Notes: generated from the sequence alone by a model not told the origin. Counted from the stretch's first letter, positions 50,790 through 59,855 are shown. The stretch is 64,000 nucleotides of DNA from Streptomyces lateritius (GCF_014649715.1 NZ_BMTO01000009.1:186001-250000); one strand, 5' to 3'. Program-made: numbers and translations.

Positions 50790-52283
50790 ATGGCCGTCGA
50801 CTACACAGTGATCGTCGTGTACTTGGCCGGCATGCTCGCGATGGGCTGGTGGGGCATGCGCCGCGCCAAGTCCAAGAGCGAGTTCCTGGTCGCGGGCCGC
50901 CGGCTCGGGCCCTGGATGTACTCCGGGACCATGGTCGCCATCGTCCTCGGCGGTGCCTCCACCATCGGCGGCGTGGGCCTCGGCTACAAGTACGGCCTCT
51001 CCGGCGCCTGGATGGTCTTCACCATCGGCCTGGGCCTGCTCGCCCTCTCCGTCTTCTTCTCCGCGCGCATCGCCCGGCTGAAGGTCTACACCGTCTCCGA
51101 GATGCTCGACCTGCGCTACGGCGGCAGGGCCGGCGTCATCTCGGGCGTCGTCATGTGGGCGTACACGCTGATGCTCGCGGTCACGTCGACCATCGCGTAC
51201 GCCACCATCTTCGACGTCCTCTTCGACCTGCCCCGCACGGTCGCGATCGTCCTCGGCGGCGCCATCGTCGTCGCGTACTCGACACTTGGCGGCATGTGGT
51301 CCATCACCCTCACCGACATGGTGCAGTTCGTGGTGAAGACCATCGGCGTGCTGATCCTGCTGCTGCCCATCGCCGTGATCAAGGCCGGCGGCTTCGCCGA
51401 GATGAAGGCCCAGCTGCCCACCGAGTACTTCGCGCCGCTCGGCATCGGCGGCGAGACGATCTTCACGTACGTGCTGATCTACACCTTCGGCATGCTCATC
51501 GGTCAGGACATCTGGCAGCGGGTCTTCACCGCGCGCACCGACAAGGTCGCCAAGTGGGGCGGCACGGTCGCCGGTACGTACTGTCTCGTGTACGCGCTGG
51601 CCGGCGCCGTCATCGGCACGGCCGCCAAGGTGCTGTACCCGAAGCTGCCCAGCGCCGACGACGCCTTCGCGACCATCGTCAAGGACGAGCTGCCCATGGG
51701 CGTGCGGGGCCTGGTGCTCGCCGCGGCCCTGGCCGCCGTCATGTCGACCTCCTCCGGCGCGCTGATCGCCTGCGCCACCGTCGCCAACAACGACATCTGG
51801 TCGCGGCTGCGCGGCCTGGCCACCGGCAACGGCGGCGAGGAGCATGACGAGGTGAAGGGCAACCGCCTCTTCATCCTGCTCATGGGCGTCGCCACCATCG
51901 TCATCGCCATCGCCCTGAACGACGTGGTGCAGGCCCTGACCGTCGCCTACAACCTGCTGGTCGGCGGACTGCTCGTGCCGATCCTCGGCGGCCTGCTGTG
52001 GCGCCGCGGCACCGTGCAGGGCGCGCTGGCCGGGGTCACCGTCGGCGGCCTGTCCGTCATTGGCCTGATGTGGGCTTACGGAATCTTGGCAAATGAGCCT
52101 GTTTACTATGGTTTGTTGGCCTCGCTCGCCGCGTATGTGATCGTTTCCCTGGCGACCCGCCCGACGGACGCCGCCGTGCTCGCGAACTGGCGGGCCCGGC
52201 TGGCGGGCCAGGACCCCGAAGCCGCCGAAGGCGGCGAGGCCGACGAGACGCCGGAGACCGTGCCGGCCGCCCCGACCGGCTGA
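50790..52283 (+). CDS. Sodium:solute symporter (SSS family)
   Basis: A 497-residue permease with about 13 membrane helices, for example GASTIGGVGLGYKYG, VYTVSEMLDLRYG and VVKTIGVLILLLP; the sodium-binding helices of the SSS family are recognisable. Between PucR and agmatinase genes, it probably imports a guanidino compound or polyamine-related substrate. ATG 50790 with GAGGGAGGG upstream was preferred to GTG 50772. Residues about 429-452 are encoded by strongly atypical, A/T-rich codons. Confidence 0.88.
   Translation: MAVDYTVIVVYLAGMLAMGWWGMRRAKSKSEFLVAGRRLGPWMYSGTMVAIVLGGASTIGGVGLGYKYGLSGAWMVFTIGLGLLALSVFFSARIARLKVYTVSEMLDLRYGGRAGVISGVVMWAYTLMLAVTSTIAYATIFDVLFDLPRTVAIVLGGAIVVAYSTLGGMWSITLTDMVQFVVKTIGVLILLLPIAVIKAGGFAEMKAQLPTEYFAPLGIGGETIFTYVLIYTFGMLIGQDIWQRVFTARTDKVAKWGGTVAGTYCLVYALAGAVIGTAAKVLYPKLPSADDAFATIVKDELPMGVRGLVLAAALAAVMSTSSGALIACATVANNDIWSRLRGLATGNGGEEHDEVKGNRLFILLMGVATIVIAIALNDVVQALTVAYNLLVGGLLVPILGGLLWRRGTVQGALAGVTVGGLSVIGLMWAYGILANEPVYYGLLASLAAYVIVSLATRPTDAAVLANWRARLAGQDPEAAEGGEADETPETVPAAPTG
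52071..52147 (+). other. A+T-rich rare-codon island in the symporter gene
   Basis: Of the 15 codons from 52074 to 52118, eight end in A or T and three are TTG leucine; the flanking codons are almost all G/C-ending. The encoded residues (AYGILANEPVYYGLL) remain a plausible membrane helix. A TACTAT at 52104-52109 looks like a -10 box but lacks a properly spaced -35. Confidence 0.6.
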
Positions 52284-52366
52284 CGCACCGCAGACTCCCG
52301 GCCGGGGGCCCCGAGACCCGAGGCCCCCGACCGGACCCCACCGATACACCCCAGGAGGACCCGACC

Positions 52367-53362
52367 ATGAGCAGCAGCGACCAGAACGCGTTCCGCGGCC
52401 CGATCGACTCGTCCCGCATCCCGCGGTACGCCGGCCCCGCGACGTTCGCCCGGCTGCCGCGACTCGACGAGGTCGGCACCGCCGACGTCGCCGTGGTCGG
52501 CGTCCCCTTCGACAGCGGCGTCTCCTACCGCCCCGGCGCCCGCTTCGGCGGCAACGCGATCCGCGAGGCCTCCCGCCTGCTCCGCCCGTACAACCCGGCG
52601 CAGGACGCCTCGCCGTTCGCCCTCGCGCAGGTCGCCGACGCCGGTGACATCGCCGCCAACCCGTTCAACATCAACGAGGCCGTCGAGACCGTCGAGGCCG
52701 CGGCCGACGAGCTGCTCGGCACCGGCGCGCGGATGATGACGCTCGGTGGCGACCACACCATCGCGCTGCCCCTGCTGCGCTCCGTCGCCAAGAAGCACGG
52801 CCCGGTCGCCCTGCTCCACTTCGACGCGCACCTCGACACCTGGGACACGTACTTCGGCGCCGAGTACACCCACGGCACCCCGTTCCGCCGGGCCGTCGAG
52901 GAGGGCATCCTCGACACCGAGGCGCTCTCCCACGTCGGCACCCGCGGCCCGCTCTACGGCAAGCAGGACCTCACCGACGACGAGAAGATGGGCTTCGGCA
53001 TCGTCACCTCGGCCGACATCTACCGCCGCGGCGCCGACGAGGTCGCCGACCAGCTGCGCCAGCGCATCGGCAACCGCCCGCTGTACATCTCCATCGACAT
53101 CGACTGCCTCGACCCGGCCCACGCGCCCGGCACCGGCACCCCCGAGGCGGGCGGCATGACCTCCCGCGAACTCCTGGAGATCCTGCGAGGCCTGTCCTCC
53201 TGCAACCTGGTCTCGGCCGACGTCGTCGAGGTCGCCCCGGCGTACGACCACGCGGAGATCACCGCCGTCGCCGCCTCCCACACGGCGTACGAGCTGACGA
53301 CGATCATGTCCCGCCAGATCGCGGAGAGCCGCGCCGCCGGCGCGGAGCCGACCGCGAAGTAG
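52367..53362 (+). CDS. Agmatinase/guanidinobutyrase-type ureohydrolase
   Basis: A 331-residue manganese hydrolase that splits urea from a guanidino compound. Metal ligands are in GGDHTIALP, LLHFDAHLDTWD and YISIDIDCLDPAHAPGTGTPE. It belongs to the agmatinase group (speB-like); guanidinobutyrase is an alternative, because the neighbouring symporter and TPP enzyme suggest catabolism rather than polyamine synthesis. ATG 52367 has CAGGAGGA upstream, 83 bp after the symporter stop. Confidence 0.9.
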   Translation: MSSSDQNAFRGPIDSSRIPRYAGPATFARLPRLDEVGTADVAVVGVPFDSGVSYRPGARFGGNAIREASRLLRPYNPAQDASPFALAQVADAGDIAANPFNINEAVETVEAAADELLGTGARMMTLGGDHTIALPLLRSVAKKHGPVALLHFDAHLDTWDTYFGAEYTHGTPFRRAVEEGILDTEALSHVGTRGPLYGKQDLTDDEKMGFGIVTSADIYRRGADEVADQLRQRIGNRPLYISIDIDCLDPAHAPGTGTPEAGGMTSRELLEILRGLSSCNLVSADVVEVAPAYDHAEITAVAASHTAYELTTIMSRQIAESRAAGAEPTAK

Positions 53363-53737
53363 CACCTCGACGCCGGACCGGCCCGGCGGCCGCGCCCCCG
53401 TGTGGGCCCGCCGGGCGGCCGGCGGTCGGCGGCCCGGCACGGCGAGCGCAACCGCGCTGCTCGGGCGCAGGGCCGGGTGGGGCAGCACCCACCGCGGAGG
53501 GTGGGCTGGACATCCCCACCCGGCGCCGAGGCCTCCGGTGCACCGCCGGTCCCCGGACCGCCGGGCCCGGGCCCGGGCCCGGCGGATCGGGTGGGGACGG
53601 ACCTGCCGCCCGCGCGGGTGGCCCCTTGCCCGCAGGCCCAGGTGGCCGCCCCCACCGCCCCGCCGCACCATCCGGTGCGGCGCCATTCGACCGTCCGGGC
53701 CGCACCGACACACACGCCACTCGCGAGGGGGACCCCC
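53363..53737. other. Long G+C-rich gap before the TPP enzyme gene
   Basis: 375 bp with extreme G+C content and short repeats of GGGCCC (about 53570-53585). I found no ORF with protein-like composition and no recognisable riboswitch. It may hold a separate promoter or a structured leader for the gene at 53738. Confidence 0.45.
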
Positions 53738-55420
53738 ATGACCCACGACCACGACCTGGTGCTGCGGCCGACGGTCGCGCAGACCGAGGCCGCCCTCAAC
53801 CCGCCCGCAGGGCGCAACGGCGGCGACCTCGTCGTCGAGACCCTCTCCGGCCTCGGCGCGACCACCGTCTTCGGCCTCCCCGGCCAGCACGCCCTCGGCA
53901 TGTTCGACGCCCTGCGCCGGTCCTCCCTCAGGTACGTCGGGCTGCGCGTCGAGAACAACGCGGGCTTCGCCGCCGACGCGTACGGCCGGATCACCGGCGA
54001 GGCCGCCCCGCTGCTGCTCTCCACAGGCCCGGGCGCCCTGATGTCCCTCGCCGCGCTCCAGGAGGCGGCCGCCGCCTCCGCTCCCGTCCTCGCGATCGGC
54101 AGCCAGGTCCCGGTGGCCGGGCTCGGCGGCGGGCGCCACGGCTACCTGCACGAGCTCCGCGACCAGCAGGCGTCGTTCCGGGACATCGTGAAGTCCGTCC
54201 ACACCGTCCGTACGCAGTCCCAGATCCCGTCCGCCCTCGCGGCGGCCTGGGAGTCGGCGCTGACGGCGCCGCACGGGCCGGTCTGGGTCGAGATCCCGCA
54301 GGACGTGCTCCTGGCCGAGACGACGCTCCCCGTCGTCACGGCGATGGACGCGACCCCGGAGGAGGTCGTGCCGCGCCCCGAGCTGACCGCCGTGGCGGCG
54401 CACCTCCTCGCGAACGCCGAGCGGCCCGCGATCATCGCGGGCGGCGGAGTCGTCCGCTCCGACGCCTCGGGCAAGCTCCGCGCGCTCGCCGAGCGGATCC
54501 AGGCCCCGGTCGTGACGACCTTCGGCGGCAAGGGCGCCTTCCCCTGGGAGCACCCGCTCTCGCTCCAGTCCTGGCTGGAGGACCGGCACACCACCGACTT
54601 CCTCGAGGACGCCGACGTGCTCCTCGTCGTCGGCTCGGGCCTCGGCGAGCTGTCCTCGAACTACCACACCTTCGCCCCGCGCGGCCGGGTGATCCAGATC
54701 GAGGCCGACGCCGGGAAGCTGGAGTCCAACCACCCGGCCCTCGGCATCCACGCCGACGCGCGCCTGGCGCTGTCCGCGCTGCTCGAAACGGTGGCGGTAC
54801 GGGAGGACCCGACGGCCCCGGAGCGGGTCTCGGCCGTACTGACGAAGGTCCGTGAGCGGATCGCTGCCCAGGACCTGGGCCTGGAGCAGCGGATCGTGGC
54901 CTCGGTCCGCGAGGCCCTGCCGGACACGTCCCCCAGCTTCTGGGACATGACGATCCTCGCCTACTGGGCCTGGTCGGCCTTCGACGCCCGCCACCCCAAC
55001 ACCATGCACTCCGCGCAGGGCGCCGGCGGCCTCGGCTACGGCTTCCCCGCCGCCCTCGGCGCGGCGGCGGCCGACCCGACGCGACCGGTCCTCGCGGTGT
55101 CCGGCGACGGCGGCGCGATGTACTCGATCGCCGAGCTGGCGACGGCGAAGCAGTACGGCTCGAACGTCACCTGGCTGATCGTCGACGACGGCGGCTACGG
55201 CATCCTGCGCGAGTACATGACGGACGCCTTCGGCGAGGCCACGGCCACCGAACTCGCCCGCCCCGACTTCGTCGCCCTGTCGGAATCCTTCGGCGTCCCG
55301 GCCGTCCGCACGACCCCGGACTCCCTGACGGCCGACCTCGCCAAGGCCCTTTCCACCCCGGGCCCCTCGGTCGTCGTCCTCCCGGCCCTCCTGCGCATGT
55401 TCGAACCGACGCATCTGTGA
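53738..55420 (+). CDS. Thiamine-pyrophosphate enzyme (acetolactate synthase-like)
   Basis: A 560-residue ThDP enzyme with the three usual domains: N-terminal PYR domain (about 25-190; VFGLPGQHALGMFDAL, catalytic Glu in RVENNAGFAADAYG), a central domain (about 215-345) and a PP domain (about 390-540) with the metal-ThDP motif GDGGAMYSIAELATAKQYGSN. It resembles acetolactate synthase but also benzoylformate or guanidino-acid decarboxylases; co-location with an ureohydrolase and transporter suggests a keto-acid step in a guanidino-compound pathway. ATG 53738 has GAGGGGGA upstream. Confidence 0.85.
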   Translation: MTHDHDLVLRPTVAQTEAALNPPAGRNGGDLVVETLSGLGATTVFGLPGQHALGMFDALRRSSLRYVGLRVENNAGFAADAYGRITGEAAPLLLSTGPGALMSLAALQEAAAASAPVLAIGSQVPVAGLGGGRHGYLHELRDQQASFRDIVKSVHTVRTQSQIPSALAAAWESALTAPHGPVWVEIPQDVLLAETTLPVVTAMDATPEEVVPRPELTAVAAHLLANAERPAIIAGGGVVRSDASGKLRALAERIQAPVVTTFGGKGAFPWEHPLSLQSWLEDRHTTDFLEDADVLLVVGSGLGELSSNYHTFAPRGRVIQIEADAGKLESNHPALGIHADARLALSALLETVAVREDPTAPERVSAVLTKVRERIAAQDLGLEQRIVASVREALPDTSPSFWDMTILAYWAWSAFDARHPNTMHSAQGAGGLGYGFPAALGAAAADPTRPVLAVSGDGGAMYSIAELATAKQYGSNVTWLIVDDGGYGILREYMTDAFGEATATELARPDFVALSESFGVPAVRTTPDSLTADLAKALSTPGPSVVVLPALLRMFEPTHL

Positions 55421-55469
55421 CCCACGCGTCCGGGCCGGAGCGATCCGCTCCGGCCCCGGACGCCGGGCG

Positions 55470-55841
55470 TCACACGAACAGCGCCCCGTACTTCTCCTTG
55501 TACAGGCTGAGCTGCTCGTTGTACCCGTCGCTGAACAGCGCGGAATCCCGGTTGTCGAGGGCGCCCGACGGCAGGCCCTTCGCCGGGATGAACGCGGGTA
55601 TGCCCTGAAAGACCTCGCGCGCCGCCGCCGCGTGCGCCCCACCCCGCGCCACGGCCGCGAGGATGTGTTCGCCCGCCGCCTTGAGGTGCTTCCGCAGTTC
55701 GTTCTGCGGCGACCGGGCCGCCTGGTACAGCGAGTGGGCCTCCGCCAGCCTGTTGGTCCGAGCCCCGATGTTCTCCAGCGCGCGCAGCGCCGCGTGCAGC
55801 TGCCCGCACAGATACGCCGGCCTGTGTTCCGTCTCCGACAC
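55470..55841 (-). CDS. Orphan small protein resembling the C-terminus of Cas8c (Csd1)
   Basis: 123 residues from GTG 55841, which has AGGAGGGGG upstream. It starts VSETEHRPAYLCGQLHAALRA and ends ALFSDGYNEQLSLYKEKYG. I compare this with the last part of type I-C Cas8c/Csd1, which opens with AYxxGRLFAxLE and closes with QGLFxLGYYHQRQxLY; order and spacing agree, with a helical body between. In Cas8c this part is the helical bundle equivalent to Cas11. No cas gene or CRISPR array is in the window, so this is an orphan. The likeness was judged by eye and could be chance. The much longer frame through the same bases is antisense to the ABC exporter and is not a gene. Confidence 0.75.
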   Translation of the reverse strand: MSETEHRPAYLCGQLHAALRALENIGARTNRLAEAHSLYQAARSPQNELRKHLKAAGEHILAAVARGGAHAAAAREVFQGIPAFIPAKGLPSGALDNRDSALFSDGYNEQLSLYKEKYGALFV

Positions 55842-56063
55842 CCTCGCCCCCTCCTGACGTTCCGGCCGTCGTACGGCGGCCCGTGACTTCCTACCCCTTC
55901 GCTCGCGGCGGGAACACCCGTCCGCGGTGCGCCGGGGGCGCACCGGGCGCAGGGGTCCTAGGACCCTGGACCGGTCCTGCCCCGGAGTTTGTTGCGGCGG
56001 GATGAAATCCCACCTCAGCCGCGTTGGGCCTTCCGGTAGAGCAGGACGAACGGGAGGCACCAC

Positions 56064-59000
56064 GTGGCGGCGGATCCGAAGCGAGAGGGCTGGGCCCGCA
56101 GGCTGGCCGGTTACGCGTGGCGGTACAAGAAGAACGTCGTGCTCGCGCTCGGGTCCTCGCTCGCCGGCATGGCCGTCCTCGCCCTCGTACCGCTGATCAC
56201 CAAGGTGATCATCGACGACGTCGTCACCGCCCGGACCCGCTCCCTCGCCGTGTGGACCGGCCTCCTCATCGCCGCCGCCGCCGTCGTCTACGTCCTGACC
56301 TACATCCGCCGCTACTACGGCGGACGCCTCGCCCTCGACGTCCAGCACGACCTCCGTACCGACATGTACGGCACCATCACCCGGCTCGACGGCCGACGGC
56401 AGGACGAGCTGTCCACGGGGCAGGTCGTCGGACGGGCGACCAGCGACCTCCAGCTCATCCAGGGCCTGCTCTTCATGCTCCCGATGACCATCGGGAACGT
56501 CCTGCTCTTCCTGATCTCCCTCGCCGTCATGGCCTGGCTGTCGATCCCCCTCACCCTCGTCGCCCTCGCCGTCGCCCCCGCCCTCTGGTTCATCGCCAAG
56601 CGCAGCCGGACCCGCCTCCACCCCGCCACCTGGTACGCCCAGCAGCAGGCCGGCACCGTCGCCGGCGTCGTCGACGGGGCCGTGACCGGCGTCCGGGTCG
56701 TCAAGGGCTTCGGGCAGGAGGACCAGGAGACCGGGAAGATCCGCGAGGCCAGCCGCAAGCTCTTCGCCGGGCGGCTGCGCACGATCCGGCTCAACTCCCG
56801 CTACACCCCCGCGCTCCAGGCGGTCCCCGCCCTCGGCCAGGTCGCCGTCCTCGCCCTCGGCGGCTGGCTCGCCACCCGCGGCCAGATCACGCTGGGCACG
56901 TTCGTGGCCTTCTCCGCCTACCTCGCCTCGCTCGTCGGCCCGGTCCGGATGCTCGCCATGGTCCTCACCGTCGGCCAGCAGGCCCGCGCCGGCGTCGACC
57001 GCGTCCTGGAGCTCATCGACACCGAGCCCGTGATCAAGGACGGGACGAAGGAGCTGCCCGCCGACGCCGAGGCCACCGTCGAGTTCGACGACGTGAGCTT
57101 CGCGTACGAGGACGGCCGCCCGGTCCTCGACGGCTTCTCCCTGGAGATCCGCTCGGGCGAGACCGTCGCCGTCGTCGGCGCCTCCGGCAGCGGCAAGTCC
57201 ACCGTCTCGCTCCTTCTGCCGCGCTTCTACGACGTCACCCACGGCGCCGTCCTCGTCGGCGGCCACGACGTCCGCGAGCTGACCCTCGACTCCCTGCGCG
57301 CCGCCATCGGGCTCGTCCCGGAGGACAGCTTCCTCTTCTCCGACACCGTCCGCGCCAACATCGCGTACGGCCACCCGGACGCCACCCGGGAACAGATCGA
57401 GACCGCCGCGCGCGCCGCCCAGGCGGACCGTTTCATCACCCACCTGCCCGAGGGGTACGACACCAAGGTCGGCGAGCACGGCCTCACCCTCTCCGGTGGC
57501 CAGCGCCAGCGCATCGCCCTCGCCCGCGCCATCCTCACCGACCCCCGGCTCCTCCTCCTCGACGACGCCACCTCCGCCGTCGACGCCCGCGTCGAGCACG
57601 AGATCCACGAGGCCCTCGCCTCCGTGATGGCCGGCCGCACCACCCTCCTCATCGCCCACCGCCGCTCCACCCTCAACCTCGCCGACCGGATCGCCGTCCT
57701 CGACGACGGCCGGCTCTCCGACATCGGCACCCACGAGGAGTTGCAGGAGCGCTCCGCGCTCTACCGGCAGCTGCTCACCGACCCCGACGAACTCGGCGGC
57801 GTCTCGCCCGGACACACCATGGCGACGGAACTCCCCGAGGACCGCACCCTGCGCGCCGAACTCGACGCCGAGTTCGACGCCGAGCGCGGCATCACCCCCA
57901 CCCTGTGGGGACGGGAGGAGACCGCCGAGGAGCCCCAGGCGCCGGGGGGCACCTCCCCTGCCGAAGGCCACGGGGGAGCCACCCCCGAACTCCTCGCCGC
58001 CCTCGAGGCACTCCCGCCCGCCACCGACGCCCCCGACATCGACGAGGCCCGCGCCGTCGCCCCCGAGGACGACCGGGGCACCTCCCGTGCCGGAGGCCAC
58101 GGGGGAGGACTGCGCCGCCTGCTGCGCGGCTTCGGCGTCCCGCTCCTCGTCAGCCTCGGTCTGGTCGCCGTCGACACCGGCATGGGCCTGCTGCTGCCCG
58201 TCCTGATCCGCCACGGCATCGACGAGGGCGTCAACCAGCTCGCCGTCGGCGCCGTCTGGGTCGCCTCCGCCCTTGCCCTGGCCACCGTCCTCGTCCAGTG
58301 GATCGCGCAGACCGGCGAGATCCGGATGACCGGCCGCACCGGCGAACGGGTGCTCTACGCGCTCCGCCTGAAGATCTTCGCCCAGCTCCAGCGGCTCGGT
58401 CTCGACTACTACGAGCGCGAACTGACCGGCCGGATCATGACCCGGATGACGACGGACGTGGACGCCCTGTCCACCTTCCTCCAGACGGGTCTCGTCACCG
58501 CCTTCGTCTCCGTCGTGACCTTCTTCGGGATCATGGTCGCGCTGCTCGTGCTCGACCTCCAGCTCGCCCTGGTCGTCTTCGCGGCCCTCCCGGTCCTCGC
58601 CGTCGCCACGTACTTCTTCCGCCGCTCCAGCGTGAAGGCGTACGAGCTGGCGCGCGAACGGATCAGCGTCGTCAACGCCGACCTCCAGGAGTCCGTCTCC
58701 GGGCTCCGCATCGTCCAGGCCTTCCGCCGCGAGCGCTCGAGCGCGGCCCGGTTCGCCGCGCGCAGCGACGAGTACCGCGAGGCACGCGTCCGAGGCCAGT
58801 GGCTGATCTCGATCTACTTCCCCTTCGTCACCCTGCTGTCCTCCGTCGCCGCCGCGGCCGTCATGATCGTCGGCGCGCAGCGCATCGAGGCGGGCACCCT
58901 GACCACGGGCGCGCTCGTCGCCTACCTCCTCTACATCGACCTCTTCTTCGCCCCCGTGCAGCAGCTCTCGCAGGTCTTCGACGGCTACCAGCAGGCCGCC

Positions 59001-59855
59001 GTCTCGCTGAAGCGGATGCAGGAGCTCCTTCAGGAGCCGATCTCGACGGCCGAGGCCGACAAGCCCCTCGACGTGCTGTCGCTGCGCGGCGAGATCGCCT
59101 TCGAGGACGTGTCCTTCGGCTACGGGAGGGGCGACGGGGACGGGCACGGAAGCGGGGAGGCGGCCCTCACGGGCATCGACCTGCGCGTCCCGGCCGGGCA
59201 GACGGTCGCCTTCGTCGGCGAGACCGGCGCCGGGAAGTCCACCCTGGTCAAGCTGGTCGCGCGGTTCTACGACCCGACGAGCGGCCGGGTCACGGTGGAC
59301 GGCACCGACCTGCGGGACCTGGACCTCACCGCGTACCGTCACCGTCTCGGGGTCGTGCCCCAGGAGGCGTACCTCTTCGCCGGGACGGTCCGCGACGCCA
59401 TCGCCTACGGCCGGCCGGAGGCGACCGACGCCGAGGTCGAGGCGGCGGCCCGCGCGGTCGGCGCGCACGACATGATCGCGACCCTGGACGGCGGCTACCT
59501 CCACGAGGTCGCCGAACGCGGCCGCAACCTCTCCGCCGGTCAGCGTCAGCTGATCGCCCTGGCCCGCGCCGAGCTCGTCGACCCGGACATCCTCCTCCTC
59601 GACGAGGCGACCGCCGCCCTCGACCTCGCCACCGAGGCCCAGGTCAACCAGGCCACCGACCGCCTCGCGGGCCGTCGGACGACGCTGGTGGTCGCCCACC
59701 GGCTCACCACGGCCGCCCGCGCCGACCGGGTGATCGTCATGGCCGACGGCCGGGTGGCGGAGGACGGCACCCACGACGAACTCCTCGCGCGGGACGGGCG
59801 GTACGCGCGGCTGTGGCGAACGTTCATCGGCGAGGAAGAGCCGGAGCGGGTGTGA
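56064..59855 (+). CDS. Single-chain ABC exporter (two fused TMD-NBD halves)
   Basis: A 1263-residue multidrug/lipid exporter. Each half has a six-helix membrane domain and an ATPase. NBD1: Walker A GASGSGKST (about 372), signature LSGGQRQ (about 475), Walker B LLLLDDATSA with Asp in place of the catalytic Glu (about 500). NBD2: Walker A GETGAGKST (about 1053), signature LSAGQRQ, Walker B ILLLDEATAA with the normal Glu. It therefore has one degenerate and one active ATP site, as in heterodimeric exporters such as TM287/288. The acidic linker (about 585-680) contains two copies of a dispersed hairpin repeat. GTG 56064 with GGGAGG six nt upstream. Confidence 0.93.
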   Translation: MAADPKREGWARRLAGYAWRYKKNVVLALGSSLAGMAVLALVPLITKVIIDDVVTARTRSLAVWTGLLIAAAAVVYVLTYIRRYYGGRLALDVQHDLRTDMYGTITRLDGRRQDELSTGQVVGRATSDLQLIQGLLFMLPMTIGNVLLFLISLAVMAWLSIPLTLVALAVAPALWFIAKRSRTRLHPATWYAQQQAGTVAGVVDGAVTGVRVVKGFGQEDQETGKIREASRKLFAGRLRTIRLNSRYTPALQAVPALGQVAVLALGGWLATRGQITLGTFVAFSAYLASLVGPVRMLAMVLTVGQQARAGVDRVLELIDTEPVIKDGTKELPADAEATVEFDDVSFAYEDGRPVLDGFSLEIRSGETVAVVGASGSGKSTVSLLLPRFYDVTHGAVLVGGHDVRELTLDSLRAAIGLVPEDSFLFSDTVRANIAYGHPDATREQIETAARAAQADRFITHLPEGYDTKVGEHGLTLSGGQRQRIALARAILTDPRLLLLDDATSAVDARVEHEIHEALASVMAGRTTLLIAHRRSTLNLADRIAVLDDGRLSDIGTHEELQERSALYRQLLTDPDELGGVSPGHTMATELPEDRTLRAELDAEFDAERGITPTLWGREETAEEPQAPGGTSPAEGHGGATPELLAALEALPPATDAPDIDEARAVAPEDDRGTSRAGGHGGGLRRLLRGFGVPLLVSLGLVAVDTGMGLLLPVLIRHGIDEGVNQLAVGAVWVASALALATVLVQWIAQTGEIRMTGRTGERVLYALRLKIFAQLQRLGLDYYERELTGRIMTRMTTDVDALSTFLQTGLVTAFVSVVTFFGIMVALLVLDLQLALVVFAALPVLAVATYFFRRSSVKAYELARERISVVNADLQESVSGLRIVQAFRRERSSAARFAARSDEYREARVRGQWLISIYFPFVTLLSSVAAAAVMIVGAQRIEAGTLTTGALVAYLLYIDLFFAPVQQLSQVFDGYQQAAVSLKRMQELLQEPISTAEADKPLDVLSLRGEIAFEDVSFGYGRGDGDGHGSGEAALTGIDLRVPAGQTVAFVGETGAGKSTLVKLVARFYDPTSGRVTVDGTDLRDLDLTAYRHRLGVVPQEAYLFAGTVRDAIAYGRPEATDAEVEAAARAVGAHDMIATLDGGYLHEVAERGRNLSAGQRQLIALARAELVDPDILLLDEATAALDLATEAQVNQATDRLAGRRTTLVVAHRLTTAARADRVIVMADGRVAEDGTHDELLARDGRYARLWRTFIGEEEPERV
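57948..57977 (+). repeat. Dispersed hairpin repeat, first copy in the exporter linker
   Basis: It begins GGCACCTCCC, has CCGAAGGCC in the middle and ends GGGGGA, and adds residues GGTSPAEGHGGA-like to the linker without breaking the frame. Related copies: 58077-58106 and, inverted, 29403-29434. Confidence 0.7.
58077..58106 (+). repeat. Dispersed hairpin repeat, second copy in the exporter linker
   Basis: Same pattern as 57948-57977 (27 of 30 bases identical by eye), 129 bp downstream in the same frame, encoding GTSRAGGHGG-like residues. Confidence 0.7.

Noticed and set aside
52086..52109. A promoter TTGGCA/TACTAT inside the symporter gene
   Set aside because: The two hexamers are only 12 bp apart, too short for a sigma-70-type promoter; kept only as part of the codon-island observation.
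49176..52349. A 1057-codon minus-strand frame suggesting a longer PucR protein
   Set aside because: The extra part is antisense to the symporter. The PucR domain begins after ATG 50612, which has a good ribosome-binding site.
53402..53737. An N-terminal extension of 112 codons on the TPP enzyme
   Set aside because: The ThDP fold begins after ATG 53738, which has GAGGGGGA upstream; the extension has a low-complexity Pro/Arg/Gly composition.
53363..53737. A guanidine (ykkC-type) riboswitch before the TPP enzyme
   Set aside because: It would suit a guanidino locus, but I could not find the conserved core sequences or a convincing pair of stems.
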